Shown in pieces: positions 36,644 to 46,015 of a stretch of 64,000 nt of DNA (position 1 is its first letter; every line of letters starts with the position of its first letter). A program made the translations under genes and the position numbers. The notes under the pieces are model-generated. The model was given only the letters and a program-made list of their open reading frames with translations, ran no database searches and was not told the DNA's origin. Source of the DNA: Klebsiella electrica (lineage in GTDB: Bacteria > Pseudomonadota > Gammaproteobacteria > Enterobacterales > Enterobacteriaceae); assembly GCF_006711645.1 (NCBI RefSeq), contig NZ_CP041247.1:2976001-3040000 (forward strand). The letters are read 5' to 3'.

Positions 36644-37680
36644 TGACGACCGCTATTCTTCAGCCCCGCCAGGGGCTGTTACTGACTATCTCGCTTTTGC
36701 TTTCTATCGTTTTGTTATTTCTGGTGATTGCGATTGGCGTCAGTGTGGGTGAGCTGTCGATCCCGCTGCAAAACGTCTTTTACGCCATCAGCAATAAAAT
36801 GGGCCTGACCGAGGTTCCGCTCAACCGCATCTATGAAAGCGTGATTTGGGACTTTCGTCTGAGCCGCGCACTGGTGGCAGCCTGCTGTGGCGCCGGGTTA
36901 GCTATCTGCGGCGCCGTGTTGCAAAGCCTGCTGAAGAATGCGCTGGCTGAGCCTTATGTGCTCGGCGTTTCTGCCGGTGCCTCCACCGGGGCCGTTGCGG
37001 TTGTCGTGTTGGGCATCGGTACCGGGGCGGTTTCTCTGTCCGCGGGCGCCTTTGCCGGGGCGTTTGCCGCCTTCGCCTTTGTCGCCTTCCTGACCAACGG
37101 CGCGCGCGGCGGTAATGAACGCACCATTCTGGCCGGCGTTGCCGCTTCCCAGCTCTTCAATGCGATTACCGCTTATACCATCAGCACCTCCGCCAGCGCG
37201 CAGCAGGCGCGCGATGTGATGTTCTGGCTGCTGGGCAGCTTTAGCGGCGTGCGCTGGCCTGAATTTCAGCTGGTGCTGGTGGTGGTACTGACCGGACTGG
37301 CCATTTGCCTCTACTACTCCCGGGCGCTGGATGCCTTTACTTTTGGTGATGATGCCGCCGCGTCGCTGGGCATCGCCGTGCCGTGGGTGCGCCTGATTCT
37401 CTTCACCGTTACCGCGCTCATCACCGCCACTATCGTCAGTATGGCCGGCTCTATCGGCTTTGTTGGCCTGGTGGTTCCGCATATGATGCGTTTCTTCTTT
37501 GGTCCCCTGCACCGTACGCTGCTGATTGCCAGCGCCCTGGCAGGCGCGGTCCTGATGGTGCTGGCCGATATTGCTTCACGCCTGCTGATCGCGCCGCAAA
37601 GCCTTCCTGTCGGCGTGGTGACCGCGCTGGTCGGCGTTCCTTTCTTTGCCGTGATTATCTACCGCTCAAGGAATAAATAA
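36643..37680 (+). CDS. FecCD-family ABC permease
   Basis: A 345-residue FecCD/BtuC-type permease with about ten membrane helices. Family motifs: RLSRALVAACCGAGLAICGA, NALAEPYVLGVSAGAS, and GSIGFVGLVVPHMMRF at the ATPase-contact region. A homodimer would form the membrane channel since only one permease gene exists. Starts inside the stop codon of the binding-protein gene. Confidence 0.9.
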   Translation: MTTAILQPRQGLLLTISLLLSIVLLFLVIAIGVSVGELSIPLQNVFYAISNKMGLTEVPLNRIYESVIWDFRLSRALVAACCGAGLAICGAVLQSLLKNALAEPYVLGVSAGASTGAVAVVVLGIGTGAVSLSAGAFAGAFAAFAFVAFLTNGARGGNERTILAGVAASQLFNAITAYTISTSASAQQARDVMFWLLGSFSGVRWPEFQLVLVVVLTGLAICLYYSRALDAFTFGDDAAASLGIAVPWVRLILFTVTALITATIVSMAGSIGFVGLVVPHMMRFFFGPLHRTLLIASALAGAVLMVLADIASRLLIAPQSLPVGVVTALVGVPFFAVIIYRSRNK

Positions 37681-37683
37681 GTA

Positions 37684-38445
37684 ATGAGTATCTCTGCCGA
37701 CAATATTACCTGGAAGGTAGGCAAAAAAGTCATCGTCAACGGTGTCTCGCTCGATGTTTCTCGTGGCGAAACCGTAGGACTTCTCGGCCCTAATGGCTGC
37801 GGAAAATCCTCACTTCTGCGCATCCTTGCGGGGCTGCGGCGCCCGGATGCCGGTTGCGTGAAGCTGGACGGGCAGGACATTTCCCGCATGGGCAAAAAGC
37901 AGTTTGCCCGCCGGGTGGCCTTTGTTGAACAACACGGCATGACCGATGCCAATATGCGCGTTCGCGACGTAGTAAAACTTGGGCGTATTCCGCATCACTC
38001 TCCTTTTTCGAACTGGAGTACGCACGATGACGAGACCGTCACCGCCGCCCTGCAAAGAGTGGACATGCTGGAAAAAAGCGCGCAGGGCTGGCTGAGTCTC
38101 TCCGGCGGGGAACGCCAGCGGGTCCACATTGCCCGCGCGCTGGCGCAGACCCCCAGCGAAATCCTGCTCGATGAGCCGACCAACCATCTGGACATTCACC
38201 ACCAGATGCAGTTAATGCAATTGATTAGTGAGCTACCCGTCACCAGCATTGTGGCCATCCACGATCTCAACCATGCCGCCATGTTCTGTGATGCGCTGAT
38301 TGTGATGCAGGAAGGCGAGATCATCGCGACCGGGACGCCGCAGGACATTCTGTCCGAAGAGCTTCTCTGGGAAGTGTTCCGGGTGAAAACGAAAATTGAG
38401 ACCTCGCGCTTTCATGGCAAGCAGCACATTCATTTTATTGTTTAG
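37684..38445 (+). CDS. Iron-chelate-type ABC transporter ATPase
   Basis: A 253-residue FepC/BtuD-family ATPase. Walker A GPNGCGKSSLL, Q-loop VEQHG, signature LSLSGGERQRVHIARAL, Walker B EILLDEPTNHLD, switch His VAIHDLNHA. Fits the FecCD permease directly upstream (3-bp gap) and the MFS gene 11 bp downstream. Confidence 0.92.
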   Translation: MSISADNITWKVGKKVIVNGVSLDVSRGETVGLLGPNGCGKSSLLRILAGLRRPDAGCVKLDGQDISRMGKKQFARRVAFVEQHGMTDANMRVRDVVKLGRIPHHSPFSNWSTHDDETVTAALQRVDMLEKSAQGWLSLSGGERQRVHIARALAQTPSEILLDEPTNHLDIHHQMQLMQLISELPVTSIVAIHDLNHAAMFCDALIVMQEGEIIATGTPQDILSEELLWEVFRVKTKIETSRFHGKQHIHFIV

Positions 38446-38456
38446 GTTCAGGTAGC

Positions 38457-39698
38457 ATGTCTCTTTTCTCTCTGCGCCCTGTCACAACGCTTCGGCCGCC
38501 CGTTTTACTGGGCAGCCAGTTTATTTTCAACATTGGCTTTTATGCGGTCGTCCCTTTCCTGGCCATCTTTTTACGCGACGATATGCTGCTCTCCGGCGGG
38601 GTTATCGGGCTGGTCCTCGGGCTGCGCACCTTCTCGCAGCAAGGGATGTTTATCCTCGGCGGCGCGCTCTCTGACCGCTACGGCGCGAAGGCCGTTATCC
38701 TGTGTGGCTGCATTGTTCGTGTCGCCGGTTATCTGTTGCTGGCATTCGGGCACTCCCTGTGGTCCATCATTCTCGGCGCATGTCTGACGGGCATCGGCGG
38801 TGCCTTGTTTTCCCCGTCGATTGAAGCGCTACTGGCAAAAGCGGGAACGCAAAGCGAGACGAACGGTAAGCGCAGCCGCGCGGAGTGGTTCGCCCTTTTT
38901 GCCGTGTGCGGCGAACTCGGAGCCGTGCTGGGCCCGGTTGCTGGCGCGCTGCTGGCGGGGTTCGGCTTCCGCCAGGTGGCGCTCGCTGGAGCAGGCGTCT
39001 TTGTCGGCGCCCTGGTGGTACTGTACTTTTGCCTCCCTGCTCCTCGTTACAGCAAACAGGCGCTAAAAATTCTGCCCTGGTGGACGACATTCCGCCAGCC
39101 GCGTTTTGTCGCCTTTATCATCGCCTATAGCTCGTGGCTGTTAAGCTACAACCAGCTTTATCTGGCGCTACCGGTGGAGATTCAGCGATCGGGCGGCAGC
39201 GAGAAAGATCTTGGCCCACTTTTTATGCTGGCTTCGCTCCTGATCATTACCTTCCAGCTTCCGCTTGCGCGCTTCGCGCGACGAATGGGGGCGGTCAAAA
39301 TCTTACCGGTTGGTTTTTTGCTGCTCTCCGCCGCTTTTATGAGCGTGGCCCTGTTTGCGGCGACAGAGCCGCCGGAAGGTTGGTGGCGGTTAATCCCCTC
39401 GGTATGTCTTGTGACGCTGTTAACGCTGGGGCAGATGCTGCTGGTACCCTCGGCAAAGGATCTGATCCCATTGTTTGCCGACGAGTCGACGCTTGGCGCG
39501 CACTATGGCGCGCTCGCCACCGCCGGCGGCTTCGCGGTGCTGCTGGGTAATTTATTGTTTGGTCCGTTGCTGGATGCGGCGCTGGTACCCTCACCCCAGG
39601 CCATCTATCCGTGGCTACTGCTGGCGCTGTTTCCCTTGTGTAGCGCCGTTGCCCTGGCGGTGATTTGTCGTCCGCTACCAGGACCGCTCACCCGCTGA
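38457..39698 (+). CDS. MFS transporter (MdtH-like, 12 TM)
   Basis: A 413-residue major facilitator with 12 membrane segments. Loop 2-3 motif GGALSDRYGAKAVILCG is near residue 64. The N-terminal half resembles MdtH-type exporters (GLVLGLRTFSQQGMFILGG). It ends the operon of the binding protein, permease and ATPase. Pairing an ABC importer of metal chelates with an MFS exporter suggests release and recapture of a metallophore, but no biosynthesis gene is nearby. Confidence 0.82.
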   Translation: MSLFSLRPVTTLRPPVLLGSQFIFNIGFYAVVPFLAIFLRDDMLLSGGVIGLVLGLRTFSQQGMFILGGALSDRYGAKAVILCGCIVRVAGYLLLAFGHSLWSIILGACLTGIGGALFSPSIEALLAKAGTQSETNGKRSRAEWFALFAVCGELGAVLGPVAGALLAGFGFRQVALAGAGVFVGALVVLYFCLPAPRYSKQALKILPWWTTFRQPRFVAFIIAYSSWLLSYNQLYLALPVEIQRSGGSEKDLGPLFMLASLLIITFQLPLARFARRMGAVKILPVGFLLLSAAFMSVALFAATEPPEGWWRLIPSVCLVTLLTLGQMLLVPSAKDLIPLFADESTLGAHYGALATAGGFAVLLGNLLFGPLLDAALVPSPQAIYPWLLLALFPLCSAVALAVICRPLPGPLTR

Positions 39699-40140
39699 AT
39701 CGCCTGCTTGCCCGCTTTCGCTTCGCGTCCTCGCGCCAGTCCCTCCCGCGCTCAGGATCGGTATTGCCGCCTGAGCGCCCTGGCATAAGCTAAGGATACG
39801 CTCGGATAATCGCCAGTCGTCAGCGCTACCGCCTCGTCGTTCCATCTGTAGCGCTAAAGAATGTTATACTGCCGGTTATAGAGAGCCTGACATTCACTCC
39901 GTGAGCAGTTGAAATGACATCGATTTTCTTGCCGAAGGCCTTTCTTAACTCAGTATCAGCGAGCCTGTGTGCATTGTGCAGACCATAGACGCATGAGCGT
40001 ATGCATTTTCTGCAGATTGAGAACCTTCAGGGTTGTCCGGGCGAAACAGATTTAAAGCGAAAACGGGCGGCAAAGCCGCTCAGAAAGCGGAAACATTAAA
40101 AAGACGTCAAGCATGATTAACGAACATAAAACGGATTCCT
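39699..40140. other. Right junction region of the insertion, upstream of sapC
   Basis: No gene seen in 442 bp. A perfect 9-bp hairpin GCGCTCAGG/CCTGAGCGC (39748-39778) may end the inserted operon. The remaining about 260 bp form a leader for sapC. No transposase or attachment-site signature was recognised. Confidence 0.5.
39863..39871 (+). promoter_or_regulatory. Candidate extended -10 promoter for sapCDF
   Basis: TGTTATACT is a good extended -10 (TGn-TATACT). The -35 region is poor. It lies 270 bp upstream of sapC and downstream of the inserted operon, so it could restore transcription of sapCDF cut off from the sapA promoter. Confidence 0.4.
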
Positions 40141-41031
40141 ATGCCCTACGATAGCGTGTATCTGGAAAAGCGTCCGCCCGGGGCGCTGCGTACCGTCTGG
40201 CGAAAATTCTACGGCGATACGACCGCGATGATCGGCCTGTACGGCTGCGCGGGTCTGGTGCTGCTGTGCGTCTTCGGCGGCTGGTTTGCTCCTTATGGGA
40301 TCGATCAGCAGTTTCTTGGCTACCAACTGCTGCCGCCGTCATGGTCGCGCTATGGCGAAGTGTCATTCTTCCTCGGAACCGACGATCTCGGTCGCGATGT
40401 GTTGAGCCGTCTGCTGAGCGGCGCGGCGCCGACCGTCGGCGGCGCTTTTGTCGTCACCTTCGCGGCCACGCTGTTTGGTCTGGTGCTCGGCGTCGTTGCT
40501 GGTTCAACCCATGGCCTGCTGTCGGCGATGTTGAACCATATCCTCGATACCCTGCTGTCGATTCCGTCGCTGCTGCTGGCCATTATTGTCGTGGCTTTCG
40601 CCGGGCCGCATCTGAGCCACGCGATGTTCGCCGTCTGGCTGGCGCTGCTGCCGCGGATCGTGCGCTCGGTCTACAGCATGGTGCATGATGAGCTGGAAAA
40701 AGAGTACGTCATTGCCGCCCGTCTCGACGGCGCGTCGACATTAAATATTCTCTGGTTCGCGGTGTTGCCGAATATCGCCTCCGGGCTGGTCACGGAGATC
40801 ACCCGCGCGTTATCAATGGCGATTCTCGATATCGCTGCCCTGGGCTTTCTCGACCTCGGTGCCCAGCTTCCTTCACCGGAATGGGGCGCGATGCTGGGCG
40901 ACGCGCTGGAGCTGATTTACGTCGCGCCATGGGCGGTCATGCTACCCGGCGCGGCGATTATGATCAGCGTCCTGTTGGTCAACCTGCTGGGCGACGGGAT
41001 CCGCCGCGCCATTATCGCCGGGGTGGAATAA
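40141..41031 (+). CDS. sapC: Sap ABC transporter permease SapC
   Basis: A 296-residue DppC-type permease, as long as and very similar to E. coli SapC. The family loop [14 protein letters not shown] and EAA-like [19 protein letters not shown] are present. Its first bases (ATGCCCTACGATAG at 40141-40154) keep the exact stretch that in E. coli overlaps the sapB stop codon, yet sapB lies 4.8 kb upstream. No clear SD is seen before the ATG, consistent with a start formerly coupled to sapB translation. Confidence 0.95.
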   Translation: MPYDSVYLEKRPPGALRTVWRKFYGDTTAMIGLYGCAGLVLLCVFGGWFAPYGIDQQFLGYQLLPPSWSRYGEVSFFLGTDDLGRDVLSRLLSGAAPTVGGAFVVTFAATLFGLVLGVVAGSTHGLLSAMLNHILDTLLSIPSLLLAIIVVAFAGPHLSHAMFAVWLALLPRIVRSVYSMVHDELEKEYVIAARLDGASTLNILWFAVLPNIASGLVTEITRALSMAILDIAALGFLDLGAQLPSPEWGAMLGDALELIYVAPWAVMLPGAAIMISVLLVNLLGDGIRRAIIAGVE

Positions 41032-42024
41032 ATGCCGTTACTCGATATTCGCAACTTAACCATTGAGTTCAAAACCAACGAAGGCTGGGTTAAAGCCGTC
41101 GACCGCGTCAGCCTGACCCTTGCGGAAGGTGAAATTCGTGGTCTGGTGGGCGAATCCGGCTCCGGTAAGAGCTTAATAGCCAAAGCTATCTGTGGCGTCA
41201 CCAAAGACAACTGGCGGGTCACCGCCGACCGTATGCGTTTCGATGATATCGATCTCTTACGTCTCTCCAGCCGCGAGCGCCGCAAGCTGATTGGCCACAA
41301 CGTGTCGATGATCTTTCAGGAGCCGCAGTCCTGTCTCGATCCGTCGGAGCGCATCGGCCTGCAGTTAATGCAGAATATCCCCGGCTGGACCTTTAAAGGC
41401 CGCTGGTGGCAGCGTATCGGCTGGCGAAAACGCCGGGCCATCGAACTGCTGCACCGCGTCGGCATTAAAGATCACAAAGACACCATGCGCAGTTTCCCCT
41501 ACGAATTAACCGACGGGGAGTGCCAGAAGGTGATGATTGCCATCGCCCTCGCCAACCAGCCGCGTCTGCTGATCGCCGATGAGCCGACCAACGCCATGGA
41601 ACCGACGACCCAGGCGCAAATCATCCGCCTGCTTACCCGTCTGAACCAGAACAATAACACCACCATTTTGCTGATCAGCCACGATATGCAGATGCTCAGC
41701 AAATGGGCGGATAAAATCAATGTCATGTATTGCGGACAAACGGTAGAAACGGCGCCCAGCGAAGAGCTGGTGACCACGCCCCATCATCCGTATACCCAGG
41801 CATTAATCCGCGCGATCCCGGATTTTGGCAGCGCGCTCCCGCATAAAAGTCGCCTGAATACGCTGCCGGGCGCCATTCCCCTGCTCGAACAGCTGCCGAT
41901 CGGCTGTCGTCTTGGGCCGCGCTGCCCCTATGCGCAGCGTGAATGCATTGAAACGCCGCGTCTGACCGGAGCCAGAACGCATCTGTACGCCTGTCATTTC
42001 CCGCTAAACATGGAGAAAGAGTGA
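41032..42024 (+). CDS. sapD: Sap ABC transporter ATPase SapD
   Basis: A 330-residue DppD-type ATPase. Walker [13 protein letters not shown], Walker [14 protein letters not shown], switch His [10 protein letters not shown]. The signature is LTDGECQKV instead of LSGGQ, a known SapD peculiarity. A C-terminal oligopeptide-transporter domain includes a cysteine cluster ([14 protein letters not shown]) that may bind an Fe-S cluster. In E. coli SapD also supports K+ uptake by Trk. Starts directly after the sapC stop. Confidence 0.95.
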   Translation: MPLLDIRNLTIEFKTNEGWVKAVDRVSLTLAEGEIRGLVGESGSGKSLIAKAICGVTKDNWRVTADRMRFDDIDLLRLSSRERRKLIGHNVSMIFQEPQSCLDPSERIGLQLMQNIPGWTFKGRWWQRIGWRKRRAIELLHRVGIKDHKDTMRSFPYELTDGECQKVMIAIALANQPRLLIADEPTNAMEPTTQAQIIRLLTRLNQNNNTTILLISHDMQMLSKWADKINVMYCGQTVETAPSEELVTTPHHPYTQALIRAIPDFGSALPHKSRLNTLPGAIPLLEQLPIGCRLGPRCPYAQRECIETPRLTGARTHLYACHFPLNMEKE

Positions 42025-42025
42025 A

Positions 42026-42835
42026 ATGGTCGAAACATTGCTCGAAGTGCGTAATCTGAGTAAGACCTTTCGCTACCGTACCGGCTGGTTTCGTCGTCAG
42101 ATGGTGGAAGCGGTGAAACCGCTCAGTTTTACGCTGCGCGAGCGCCAGACGCTGGCGATTATTGGTGAGAACGGCTCGGGAAAATCAACGCTGGCGAAAA
42201 TGCTGGCGGGCATGATCGAGCCGACATCCGGCGAGCTGCTGATTGACGATCATCCGCTGACGTTCGGCGACTACTCTTTCCGCAGCCAGCGTATCCGCAT
42301 GATTTTTCAGGACCCGTCGACCTCGCTGAACCCGCGACAGCGTATTTCGCAGATCCTCGACTTCCCGCTGCGCCTGAATACCGATCTCGAACCGGAAGCG
42401 CGGGAGAAGCAGATTATTGAGACGCTGCGGATGGTTGGCCTGCTGCCGGACCACGTAAGCTACTATCCGCATATGCTGGCTCCCGGCCAGAAGCAGCGTC
42501 TGGGCCTCGCGCGCGCGCTGATTCTGCGCCCGAAAGTGATCATCTGCGATGAAGCCCTGGCCTCGCTGGACATGTCGATGCGTTCGCAGCTGATCAACCT
42601 GATGCTGGAGTTACAGGAGAAACAGGGGATTTCGTATATCTACGTAACCCAGCATCTGGGGATGATGAAGCATATCAGCGATCAGGTACTGGTGATGCAT
42701 CAGGGTGAGGTCGTCGAACGCGGCAGCACCGCCGATGTGCTGGCGTCACCGCTGCATGACCTCACCCGCCGCTTGATTGCCGGACACTTTGGCGAGGCGC
42801 TGACCGCCGATGCCTGGCGCAAAGACGGTAAATAA
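42026..42835 (+). CDS. sapF: Sap ABC transporter ATPase SapF
   Basis: A 269-residue DppF-type ATPase. Walker A GENGSGKSTLAKML, Walker B VIICDEALASLD, signature MLAPGQKQRLGLARAL (degenerate LSGGQ), switch His YVTQHLGMM where the usual SHD is replaced by TQH. Starts 1 bp after the sapD stop. Last gene of the sap set; converges on the ammonia-lyase-like gene 144 bp downstream. Confidence 0.95.
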   Translation: MVETLLEVRNLSKTFRYRTGWFRRQMVEAVKPLSFTLRERQTLAIIGENGSGKSTLAKMLAGMIEPTSGELLIDDHPLTFGDYSFRSQRIRMIFQDPSTSLNPRQRISQILDFPLRLNTDLEPEAREKQIIETLRMVGLLPDHVSYYPHMLAPGQKQRLGLARALILRPKVIICDEALASLDMSMRSQLINLMLELQEKQGISYIYVTQHLGMMKHISDQVLVMHQGEVVERGSTADVLASPLHDLTRRLIAGHFGEALTADAWRKDGK

Positions 42836-42979
42836 CCTTCCGCGCCAGCGGCGGGTAAGACAGCTCAGGTCCGGGAACGGCGCGCTACAGGCCGCACGCG
42901 AAGCCGCCGACGGATAAAACCGACCACAGGCTGCCTCGCGATAGCGCATCGTTATTGACCGCGGTGGACCATCCCGCCG

Positions 42980-44482
42980 CTATGCCAGCCAGTCTGCGCG
43001 ATGATTCTTTATGGTCGCGACCGCTTTGGCTATTTCTGGCGCCAGCCAGCGATCGTCTTCCCATGTCGCCACATGCTGTCGCAGCAGCGCCAACGCATGA
43101 CGCGTGCCGGCGGCCAACATGTCCTGCGCATGAAACTCCAGCCCTTGCGCGGCGAGCAGATACTCGATCGCCATGATTTGATACAGGTTATCCAGCAGGC
43201 GCTGTAGCTTTAGCGAGGCGCCGGTCCCCAGACTCAGATGATCTTCCTGCAGCGCCGAGGTCACAAAATTATCGAGCACCGCCGGCTGCGCCAGCTGCTT
43301 GTTTTCCGCGCAGAGCGAGGCCGCCACGTACTGGGCGATCATCATGCCGGAGTTGACGCCGGGTTTCGCCACCAGAAACGCCGGCAGACCGCTGATTAAC
43401 GGGTTGACCAGGCGATCCAGGCGCCGCTCGGCGATAGCGCCCAGCTCGGCCATCGCAATCGCCAGCACATCACAGGCCATAGCGACCGATTCGCCATGCG
43501 GATGCGCCTGCGACACCACGCGCCAGCTCTCCAGGGTGCCGAGAATCAACGGATTATCCGTACAGGCGTTCAGCTCGGTGTTAATTTGCCGCTCAGCATG
43601 GTCAAACTGATCGCGACAGGCGCCGTGCACCTGCGGCATGGACCGCAGGCTGAGCGCATCCTGAGTGCGTATCCCCTCGCTGGCGCTCAACAGCGGGCTG
43701 TCGGCCAACAGCTGGCGTAGTCGGGCTCCACTATGCTGTATGCCGGGACTGGCCTTCAATGCCAGGATCCCGGCATCAAACGCCACAATCTGGCCGCGCA
43801 GCGCTTCAAAACTCATGGCACCGGTGACGTCGGCCCAGTCCAGCAACCGGCGGGCGTCGTCGAGGGCCAGACAGGCCATCCCGGTCATACACGGCGTCCC
43901 GTTGACCAGGCTTAATCCCTCTTTCGCCCCCGGTGAAATGGGGGAAAGCCCCGCCTGCGCCAACGCTTCGGTGGCCGGTAGCACCCGCCCCTGCCAGCTC
44001 ACCTCACCCGTCCCCATCAGCGCCAGACCGATATGCGCCATATGCGTCAGATAGCCCACCGAACCTTGCGAAGGCACCTGCGGGGTGATGTGCTGATTCA
44101 GGAAGGCAATCAGCTGTTGCACGATGGCGCAGGAAATCCCGGATTTACCATGACTGTAGTTGGCGACAGCGGCACACATAATGGCTCGCGTCTGCGCGTC
44201 GTCGAGCAGCGGGCCGACGCCGCAGGCGTGACTGAGCAGCGTATTGCGCGATAGCTGGCTCAGTTGCTCTGCGGGCAGCGTGATATTGCACAAGGCGCCG
44301 AGGCCAGTATTAATCCCGTAGGCTATCTGCCCCGCGTCGATAATATGCTGAACAATCGCCCGCCCCTGCGCGATGCGCTCCCAGGCATCGGCGCTGAGCG
44401 CCAGCTGCGCCTCGCCTCTGGCGACCCGCACGACATCCTGCCAGCATAACGGGGCATCGCCCCACAACACCTGTTGACTCAT
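42980..44482 (-). CDS. HAL/PAL-family lyase lacking the MIO triad (ergothionase-like)
   Basis: A 500-residue member of the aromatic amino acid ammonia-lyase fold. Conserved: YGINTGLG (Tyr55), [53 protein letters not shown]. Ordinary histidine ammonia-lyases have GSVGASGDLAPL, whose Ala-Ser-Gly cyclises to the MIO electrophile. Here residues 140-150 read [11 protein letters not shown]: the three residues ASG are cleanly missing, and the usual GNFHG loop is SQAHPHG. It cannot use MIO. Ergothionase (ergothioneine to thiolurocanate plus trimethylamine) is a known MIO-less HAL-fold enzyme, which needs no MIO because trimethylamine is a good leaving group. That is the best guess; other betaines are possible. 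Overlaps the upstream ATPase gene by 4 bp, so it belongs to the importer operon. Confidence 0.75.
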   Translation of the reverse strand: MSQQVLWGDAPLCWQDVVRVARGEAQLALSADAWERIAQGRAIVQHIIDAGQIAYGINTGLGALCNITLPAEQLSQLSRNTLLSHACGVGPLLDDAQTRAIMCAAVANYSHGKSGISCAIVQQLIAFLNQHITPQVPSQGSVGYLTHMAHIGLALMGTGEVSWQGRVLPATEALAQAGLSPISPGAKEGLSLVNGTPCMTGMACLALDDARRLLDWADVTGAMSFEALRGQIVAFDAGILALKASPGIQHSGARLRQLLADSPLLSASEGIRTQDALSLRSMPQVHGACRDQFDHAERQINTELNACTDNPLILGTLESWRVVSQAHPHGESVAMACDVLAIAMAELGAIAERRLDRLVNPLISGLPAFLVAKPGVNSGMMIAQYVAASLCAENKQLAQPAVLDNFVTSALQEDHLSLGTGASLKLQRLLDNLYQIMAIEYLLAAQGLEFHAQDMLAAGTRHALALLRQHVATWEDDRWLAPEIAKAVATIKNHRADWLA

Positions 44483-45273
44483 ACGGCTTGCCCTGGCTGA
44501 TGATGGCTGGAGATAAACTGCTGAAAACGCGGCGACCCATGCGCGCCAAAAAGCGCCTCCGGCGGACCGTCGCAGTCGATGGTGCCTTGATGCATAAACA
44601 CCACGCGGTTGGAAACATGGCGGGCAAATCCCAGCTCATGCGTGACCACCAGCATCGTGCGCCCCTCTTCCGCCAGGCTGCGCATCACTTTTAATACTTC
44701 GCCTACCAGTTCCGGATCCAACGCCGATGTCGGCTCATCAAAGAGCATGACCTCGGGATCCATCGCCAGCGCCCGGGCTATCGCCACACGCTGTTGCTGA
44801 CCGCCGGAGAGCTGGGCCGGGTAGAAATCCTTACGGTTCAGCATACCGACGCGGTCGAGCAGCTTTTCCGCCTGCTCAATGCACTCCTGTTTGCTGCGCT
44901 TGAGGACGTAATGCGGCCCTTCAATCACGTTTTGCAGCACCGTCATATGCGACCACAGATTAAAGCTTTGAAACACCATCCCCAGCCGCGAGCGCAGGCG
45001 CTCGATCTGCTTAGGGTTGGCCGCTAAACGGTGGCCGCGCGCATGGTGCTTCATCTCAATGGTTTCACCTCCCACGCTGACCACGCCGGCATCGGGCGTC
45101 TCCAGCAGGTTGATGCAGCGCAACAACGTGCTCTTACCAGAACCGCTGGCGCCCAGAATCGAGATCACATCGCCTTTTTGCGCCTGGATGGAAATCCCCT
45201 TCAGCACATCGAGTGAACCAAAGGATTTATGGATATCGCTGACGGACAGCGTCACGGGACGGGGATCGTGCAT
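44479..45273 (-). CDS. Polar amino-acid ABC transporter ATPase (HisP/OccP-like)
   Basis: A 264-residue ATPase. Walker [14 protein letters not shown], signature [15 protein letters not shown], Walker [16 protein letters not shown], switch His VVTHELGFA. The HisP-type insertion with a basic stretch ([15 protein letters not shown]) is present. It overlaps the lyase gene by 4 bp (ATGA) and follows the permease gene by 1 bp, so transport and lyase are translationally linked. Confidence 0.92.
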   Translation of the reverse strand: MHDPRPVTLSVSDIHKSFGSLDVLKGISIQAQKGDVISILGASGSGKSTLLRCINLLETPDAGVVSVGGETIEMKHHARGHRLAANPKQIERLRSRLGMVFQSFNLWSHMTVLQNVIEGPHYVLKRSKQECIEQAEKLLDRVGMLNRKDFYPAQLSGGQQQRVAIARALAMDPEVMLFDEPTSALDPELVGEVLKVMRSLAEEGRTMLVVTHELGFARHVSNRVVFMHQGTIDCDGPPEALFGAHGSPRFQQFISSHHQPGQAV

Positions 45274-45274
45274 A

Positions 45275-46006
45275 CTATTCTCCTTTGGCGGCCGGTTTGA
45301 GTGATACGGTGGCAGGGGTTTGCCGGGTATGCGGCGTCAGACGACGCTCAAGCAGCGCATAAAGCTGTACGATGATAAAGTTGAGCAGCAAATAGATAAC
45401 CGCGGCGCAGAGAAACACCTCCATCGTCCGGTAAGTTCTCTGGATAATTTGCTGCGCCACGCCGGTCACATCCCACACCGTCACCAGGCTGGCCAGCGCC
45501 GTGGATTTCACCAGCAAAATCGCCTCGGTCGAGTAGGCCGGCAGCGCATAGCGCAGCATCACCGGGGCGATGATGCGTCGCAGCAGCAAAAAACGGGACA
45601 TCCCGCAGGCCTGTCCGGCTTCGATCTGCCCGGAAGGCACCGCCAGCAGCGCGCCGCGCAGGATTTCAGCGGTGTAAGCGGCGGTACACAGCGCCAGCGC
45701 CAGCACCGCGCAGATAAACGGTTCGCGCAGCAGCGGCCACAAAAAACTGTGGCGAATCACGCCAAACTGCCCCAGCCCGTAGTAGATAAGAAACAGCTGG
45801 ATCAGCAGCGGCGAACCGCGAAACACCAGAATGTAGCCTTTGGCAAAACCGCTGAGCAGCGGCCAGCGGCTCATGCGCAGCGCCAGAACCCCCACCGCCA
45901 GTATGCCGCCGCAGAGAAAAGAACAGATAAACAGCCCCAGCGTAACCGGCAGCGCAGCGCAGAGCTTGAGGAAGGTATCGCTGAGAAAGGCAATGTCGAT
46001 AAACAT
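45275..46006 (-). CDS. Polar amino-acid ABC permease (HisM/OccM-like)
   Basis: A 243-residue HisM-type permease with about five helices. The EAA motif region is [20 protein letters not shown]. Pairs with the second permease encoded upstream. Nine bases separate the two genes. Confidence 0.9.
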   Translation of the reverse strand: MFIDIAFLSDTFLKLCAALPVTLGLFICSFLCGGILAVGVLALRMSRWPLLSGFAKGYILVFRGSPLLIQLFLIYYGLGQFGVIRHSFLWPLLREPFICAVLALALCTAAYTAEILRGALLAVPSGQIEAGQACGMSRFLLLRRIIAPVMLRYALPAYSTEAILLVKSTALASLVTVWDVTGVAQQIIQRTYRTMEVFLCAAVIYLLLNFIIVQLYALLERRLTPHTRQTPATVSLKPAAKGE

Positions 46007-46015
46007 AGATTCTCC

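Noticed and set aside
42980..44482. Classical HutH (histidine ammonia-lyase) annotation for this gene.
   Set aside because: The ASG triad required for MIO formation is absent and the substrate loop is changed; no hutU, hutI or hutG neighbours are present.
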